Positions 60,019 through 64,000 of a stretch of DNA of 64,000 nt are shown here, piece after piece. Location of the stretch: contig NZ_CABVMM010000001.1 in NCBI RefSeq assembly GCF_902499555.1, positions 310,001-374,000 of the forward strand, written 5' to 3'. Origin of the DNA: Mesonia oceanica (lineage in GTDB: Bacteria; Bacteroidota; Bacteroidia; Flavobacteriales; Flavobacteriaceae). The translations under genes and the position numbers were made by a program. Positions within the stretch are counted from its first letter, which is position 1. The number at the start of each line of letters is the position of its first letter. The notes beneath the pieces were generated by a model that ran no database searches, was not told where the DNA came from, and worked only from the letters and a program-made list of their open reading frames with translations.

Positions 60019-60477
60019 ATGCAAATTAAAGCAGATTCAGTCGAAGAGTATTTAGCAAAAGTCCCTGAAGAACGAAAAGGAGCATTTGCCAGGTTACGCA
60101 AAACAATTATCGAAAATTTGCCTTCCGGTTTTAAAGAATGCATCAATTACGGGATGGTAGGTTACGTGATCCCAAAAAGCATTTACCCCGACGGTTATCA
60201 TTGCGACCCTAGTCTGCCCTTACCGTTTATGAGTATTGCTAATCAAAAGAATTTTTTGGCACTTTACCATAGCGGAATTTATGCCGATGAAAAATTGCTC
60301 AAATGGTTTCAACAAGAATATCCAAAACATGTGAAAACCAAGTTAGATATGGGCAAAAGCTGTATTCGCTTTAAAAATGTAAAGAACATTCCGTATGAAT
60401 TAATTGCAGCGCTCTGCCAAAAAATGAGCCCGGAAGATTTTATAGCTATTTATGAAACTAACCTTCAAAAGAAATGA
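60019..60477 (+). CDS. DUF1801 family protein
   Basis: 152-residue cytoplasmic protein with the DUF1801 pattern: EEYLAKVPEERKGAFARLRK, INYGMVGYVIP, then FLALYHSGIY and the CIRFKNVKNIPYELIAAL segment. Fold is that of YdhG-like proteins. Function unknown. It is 3 bases after DUF4199 and overlaps the VOC gene by 4 bases, so these three form an operon. Confidence 0.85.
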   Translation: MQIKADSVEEYLAKVPEERKGAFARLRKTIIENLPSGFKECINYGMVGYVIPKSIYPDGYHCDPSLPLPFMSIANQKNFLALYHSGIYADEKLLKWFQQEYPKHVKTKLDMGKSCIRFKNVKNIPYELIAALCQKMSPEDFIAIYETNLQKK

Positions 60478-60860
60478 AAAAAAGAGTTACCGGCTTAGGT
60501 GGATTTTTCTTTAAGTCTGAAAATCCTGAGGCTGCTAGAAATTGGTATAAAGAACACCTAGGTTTAGATACAGATCAATATGGTTGCACCTTTTTATGGA
60601 AAGATAAAGAAGGCAACGATTGTTCAACCCAATGGAGCCCGATGGATGAGAAAACCGAATATTTTCAGCCTTCACAAAAACAATTTATGATGAATTTTCG
60701 GGTAGAAAATTTAGACGATTTGTTAGCTGCTTTGAAGGAAGAAGGCGTAACCATTGTTGGCGAACCGGAAGAATACAGCTACGGGAAATTTGGATGGATT
60801 TTAGATGCTGAGGGTAACAAAATTGAACTTTGGGAACCCAAAGGCGATGCTTTTTCATAA
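60474..60860 (+). CDS. VOC family (glyoxalase/bleomycin-resistance-like) protein
   Basis: 128 residues forming one vicinal-oxygen-chelate domain with two beta-alpha-beta-beta-beta modules (GGFFFKSENPEAARNWYKEH, FGWILDAEGNKIELWEP). The final Glu in IELWEP is the typical metal ligand. No substrate can be assigned. Its ATG overlaps the stop of the DUF1801 gene. Confidence 0.85.
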   Translation: MKKRVTGLGGFFFKSENPEAARNWYKEHLGLDTDQYGCTFLWKDKEGNDCSTQWSPMDEKTEYFQPSQKQFMMNFRVENLDDLLAALKEEGVTIVGEPEEYSYGKFGWILDAEGNKIELWEPKGDAFS

Positions 60861-60902
60861 GCGTATTTTATATTTCTATATCGTTAAAAAATCCCAACAT
60901 TA

Positions 60903-60933
60903 TTGTAGGTCGTCATTTCAGCAATTATCTTTG
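60903..60933 (+). promoter_or_regulatory. Predicted promoter of mfd
   Basis: TTG at 60903-60905 and TATCTTTG at 60926-60933 with a 20-base spacer, a full match to the Bacteroidetes consensus, 5 bases before the mfd ATG. Transcript nearly leaderless. Confidence 0.6.
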
Positions 60934-60938
60934 CGGCA

Positions 60939-63900
60939 ATGAGTACATCTACTATCGCCCAAAGTTTTGCACAATCCCCGCAACAGCAGGAATTGCGGGA
61001 CGCTATTGCCGTTTCAGAAAAAAACACCGATAAAATTCATTTAAAAGGCCTTATTGGCTCATCCCTTTCTTTTGTGGTGGCCAATGCTTTTAAAGAAGCC
61101 AAACGTCCTTTTTTATTAATTCTAAATGATAAAGAGGAGGCTGCATATCACTTAAATGATTTGGAGCAGTTAATCGGAGAGGATAATGTGTTGTTCTATC
61201 CTGGCAGTTACCGCAGGCCTTATCAAATTGAAGAAACCGATAATGCCAATGTGCTTTTGCGTGCCGAGGTCTTAAACCGAATCAATTCGCGCAAGAAACC
61301 GGCAGTGATTGTTACTTATCCCGATGCGCTTTTTGAAAAAGTAGTTACCCGAAAAGAACTTGATAGAAGTACACTGAAGATAAAAGTGAACGACGAACTT
61401 TCTATCGATTTTGTAAATGAAGTTTTGTTTGAATACAAGTTCAAACGAGTAGATTTTGTTACAGAACCCGGCGAATTTTCAGTACGAGGAGGGATTATTG
61501 ATGTATTTTCTTTTAGTAATGACGAGCCGTACCGAATCGAATTTTTTGGGGATGAGGTAGATAGCATCAGGAGTTTTGATGTAGAAACCCAACTTTCTAC
61601 CGATAAGGTGAACAAGATTTCTATTATGCCCAATGTCGAGAATAAACACCTCGATGAAGTAAGAGAAAGCTTTTTAAAATATGTGGCTGAAAATACCTTG
61701 ATATTCGTTAAAAATCTTGATCTTTTTTCAGCACAAATGGATAAACTTTTTGAGAAGGCAGAAGAAGCTTTCCAAAAACTTTCCGGAGAAATAAAGCAAA
61801 GTGAACCCGCAGCGCTTTTTTGTACCTCTTCCTTAATTCATAAACAGATCCTTGATTTTTCGGTGGTAGAATTAAGCAATTATCCGTTGCTAAACCCGAA
61901 AAAAGAGATTGTTTTCTTTGTAACGCCGCAACCTTCCTTCAACAAACAATTCGATTTATTGATTGCCAATTTAATCGAAAATCAAGAAAAAGGATATAGC
62001 AATTATATTTTCTGCGGAAGCGAACAGCAAGCCAAACGTTTCCACGATATTTTTAAAGATCAGGAAAAAGAGGTAAAGTATAAAACGGTAGTCCTTTCCT
62101 TATTTCAAGGATTTATTGATGAACAGGCAAAAAATGTTTGCTATACCGATCATCAGATTTTTGAGCGTTACCATAAATTCAGCCTTAAAAATGGCTATGC
62201 CAAAAAGCAGGCAATTACCCTGAAAGAATTGACCAATCTTACCGTAGGTGATTATGTAACCCACATTGATCACGGAATTGGAAAGTTTGGCGGATTGCAA
62301 AAAATAGATGTAGAAGGCAAAAAACAGGAAGCCATTAAACTGATTTATGGAGAGCGCGATATCCTGTATTTAAGTATTCATTCCCTACATAAAATCTCGA
62401 AATATAACGGCAAAGACGGGAAAGAACCTAAAATCTTCAAGTTAGGTAGTAATGCTTGGAAAAACCTGAAGAAAAAGACCAAAGCCCGCGTAAAACATAT
62501 CGCCTATAATTTAATTGAATTATATGCGAAACGCCGCTTGCAAAAAGGTTTTGCGTACGGTCCAGATTCTTATTTGCAACACGAGCTGGAAGCTTCTTTT
62601 ATTTATGAAGATACACCAGACCAAAGTACAGCGACCGAAGCGGTTAAAAAAGATATGGAAAACGAACGCCCAATGGACCGATTGGTTTGTGGGGATGTTG
62701 GTTTTGGGAAGACCGAAGTAGCCATTCGCGCTGCCTTTAAAGCGGTAGATAATGGGAAGCAAGTTGCGGTTTTAGTGCCCACGACGATTTTGGCCTTTCA
62801 GCATCATCAAACTTTTTCGGAGCGTTTAAAAGATTTACCCGTAACAGTCGATTACTTAAATAGATTTAGAACCGCCAAAGAACGCCGAGAAACGCTAGCC
62901 GATCTGGAAAGCGGTCGCGTAGATATTATCATTGGAACGCATCAATTAGTAAACAAGGCAGTTAAATTTAAAGATCTGGGACTGCTGATTGTTGATGAAG
63001 AGCAAAAGTTTGGAGTAGCGGTAAAAGATAAGCTGAAAACCATCAAAGAAAACGTCGATACATTGACACTCACGGCAACCCCAATTCCGCGTACGCTTCA
63101 GTTTAGTTTGATGGCGGCAAGAGATTTATCGACCATTACCACTCCGCCACCTAACCGGTATCCAATCGAATCGAATGTGATTCGTTTTTCTGAAGAAACC
63201 ATTCGGGATGCGGTATTATATGAAATTCAGCGAGGCGGACAGGTGTTCTTCATTCATAACCGCATTGAAAACATCAAAGAAGTTGCCGGCATGATTCAGC
63301 GTTTGGTACCCGATGCGAAAGTAGGCATTGGTCACGGACAAATGGAAGGGAAGAAGCTGGAGAAATTAATGTTGAGTTTTATTAATGGCGAATTTGATGT
63401 GTTGGTTTCTACCACGATTATTGAAAGTGGATTGGATGTAACCAACGCCAACACTATTTTTATTAATAACGCCAATAATTTCGGACTGTCTGATCTTCAC
63501 CAAATGCGAGGTCGGGTAGGACGAAGCAATAAAAAGGCCTTCTGTTATTTTATCACGCCACCTTATTCGGCAATGACCGAAGAAGCGCGTAAACGAATGA
63601 CGGCTCTAGAGCAATTTTCTGAATTGGGAAGCGGATTCAATATCGCGATGAAAGATTTAGAAATTCGAGGTGCCGGAGATTTATTAGGCGGGGAACAAAG
63701 CGGATTTATCAATGAAATTGGTTTTGATACCTATCAGAAGATTTTAGCGGAAGCTATTGAAGAGCTGAAAGAAAATGAATTTAAAGAGCTGTATAACGAA
63801 GAAGATATTGAAGATAAAGATTTTGTGAAGGAAACACAGATCGATACTGATTTTGAAATTTTATTCCCGGATGATTATATCAATAACATCGCCGAGCGTT

Positions 63901-64000
63901 TGAATTTATATACCAAGCTGAACGAATTAAAAACCGAAGAAGAATTAGAAAAGTTTGAAACCGAATTAGTCGATCGTTTTGGCGAATTACCGGTTTCTGC
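60939..64000 (+). CDS. mfd: Transcription-repair coupling factor (3' end cut by window)
   Basis: ATP-driven translocase that removes stalled RNA polymerase and recruits UvrA at DNA damage. The frame is open from ATG 60939 to the window edge (about 1020 residues; the family is near 1120-1150, so only the end of the C-terminal domain is missing). Parts: UvrB-like region (GSYRRPYQIEETDNANVLLR, EPGEFSVRGGIIDVF), the RNA polymerase-interacting domain (VTHIDHGIGKFGGL), Walker A in CGDVGFGKTEVA, the DEEQ box in LIVDEEQKFGV, TLTATPIPRTL, and helicase motif VI in QMRGRVGRSNKKAF. Start codon fits the promoter just upstream. Confidence 0.97.
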   Translation, partial: MSTSTIAQSFAQSPQQQELRDAIAVSEKNTDKIHLKGLIGSSLSFVVANAFKEAKRPFLLILNDKEEAAYHLNDLEQLIGEDNVLFYPGSYRRPYQIEETDNANVLLRAEVLNRINSRKKPAVIVTYPDALFEKVVTRKELDRSTLKIKVNDELSIDFVNEVLFEYKFKRVDFVTEPGEFSVRGGIIDVFSFSNDEPYRIEFFGDEVDSIRSFDVETQLSTDKVNKISIMPNVENKHLDEVRESFLKYVAENTLIFVKNLDLFSAQMDKLFEKAEEAFQKLSGEIKQSEPAALFCTSSLIHKQILDFSVVELSNYPLLNPKKEIVFFVTPQPSFNKQFDLLIANLIENQEKGYSNYIFCGSEQQAKRFHDIFKDQEKEVKYKTVVLSLFQGFIDEQAKNVCYTDHQIFERYHKFSLKNGYAKKQAITLKELTNLTVGDYVTHIDHGIGKFGGLQKIDVEGKKQEAIKLIYGERDILYLSIHSLHKISKYNGKDGKEPKIFKLGSNAWKNLKKKTKARVKHIAYNLIELYAKRRLQKGFAYGPDSYLQHELEASFIYEDTPDQSTATEAVKKDMENERPMDRLVCGDVGFGKTEVAIRAAFKAVDNGKQVAVLVPTTILAFQHHQTFSERLKDLPVTVDYLNRFRTAKERRETLADLESGRVDIIIGTHQLVNKAVKFKDLGLLIVDEEQKFGVAVKDKLKTIKENVDTLTLTATPIPRTLQFSLMAARDLSTITTPPPNRYPIESNVIRFSEETIRDAVLYEIQRGGQVFFIHNRIENIKEVAGMIQRLVPDAKVGIGHGQMEGKKLEKLMLSFINGEFDVLVSTTIIESGLDVTNANTIFINNANNFGLSDLHQMRGRVGRSNKKAFCYFITPPYSAMTEEARKRMTALEQFSELGSGFNIAMKDLEIRGAGDLLGGEQSGFINEIGFDTYQKILAEAIEELKENEFKELYNEEDIEDKDFVKETQIDTDFEILFPDDYINNIAERLNLYTKLNELKTEEELEKFETELVDRFGELPVS

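Noticed and set aside
62100..62762. Short frames within mfd on both strands
   Set aside because: They lie wholly inside the mfd coding sequence and have no family features.

Overview
The window reads as chromosome of a marine-type Flavobacteriaceae bacterium (Bacteroidota). Evidence: AT-rich DNA, SusC/SusD pairs, type 9 secretion (T9SS) sorting domains of types A and B, choice-of-anchor L and DUF4286 families, and promoters of the Bacteroidetes kind (TTG ... TAnnTTTG). Genus cannot be fixed from the sequence alone.

Region 1 (1-19612) is a polysaccharide utilisation locus on the minus strand: a triple-Tyr/LuxR regulator, SusC, SusD, a GH144 lipoprotein, an alpha/beta-hydrolase esterase, a second GH144, a sulfatase-fold lipoprotein, a GH3 beta-glucosidase, a SGNH hydrolase with a T9SS tail, a second T9SS protein sharing its N-terminal module, and a sugar-porter MFS permease cut by the window edge. 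Two GH144 plus GH3 point to beta-1,2-glucan (bacterial periplasmic or cyclic glucans); the sulfatase-like, esterase and SGNH enzymes would remove substituents.

Region 2 (19675-31639) is core: tadA, dxs, dgt, a large T9SS type B adhesin-like protein, DUF3109, MarC, a small membrane protein, a C-terminal processing protease, dCMP deaminase and HupE.

Region 3 (31640-41473) is accessory and scarred: an AraC remnant, a 17-residue-repeat fibre protein with an S74 chaperone, unexplained fragments, a persulfide dioxygenase-like/rhodanese protein, a frameshifted helicase remnant, then a compact bacterial ubiquitin-like operon (triple-Ubl protein, DUF6791-ThiF E1-like enzyme, DUF6527), a candidate small RNA, an XRE + ImmA/IrrE pair and a decayed serine recombinase that ends one base from tRNA-Leu(CAA). 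This looks like a tRNA-anchored genomic island carrying a defence-type conjugation system, and is the most interesting part of the window.

Region 4 (41616-50955) is housekeeping: prs, rplY, pth, a reprolysin-like T9SS protease, ribF, an HTTM membrane protein and serS. Region 5 (51042-52737) is a small insertion bracketed by a 44-bp direct repeat; it holds a broken lipoprotein gene and a tandem duplication of two overlapping tiny membrane-protein genes. Region 6 (52752-64000) returns to core genes: a TPR protein, DUF4286, rsmA, mgtE, a thioesterase, a 2-hydroxyacid dehydrogenase, a membrane LuxR protein, DUF4199, DUF1801, VOC and the start of mfd. Several flavobacterial-type intergenic repeats sit between these genes.
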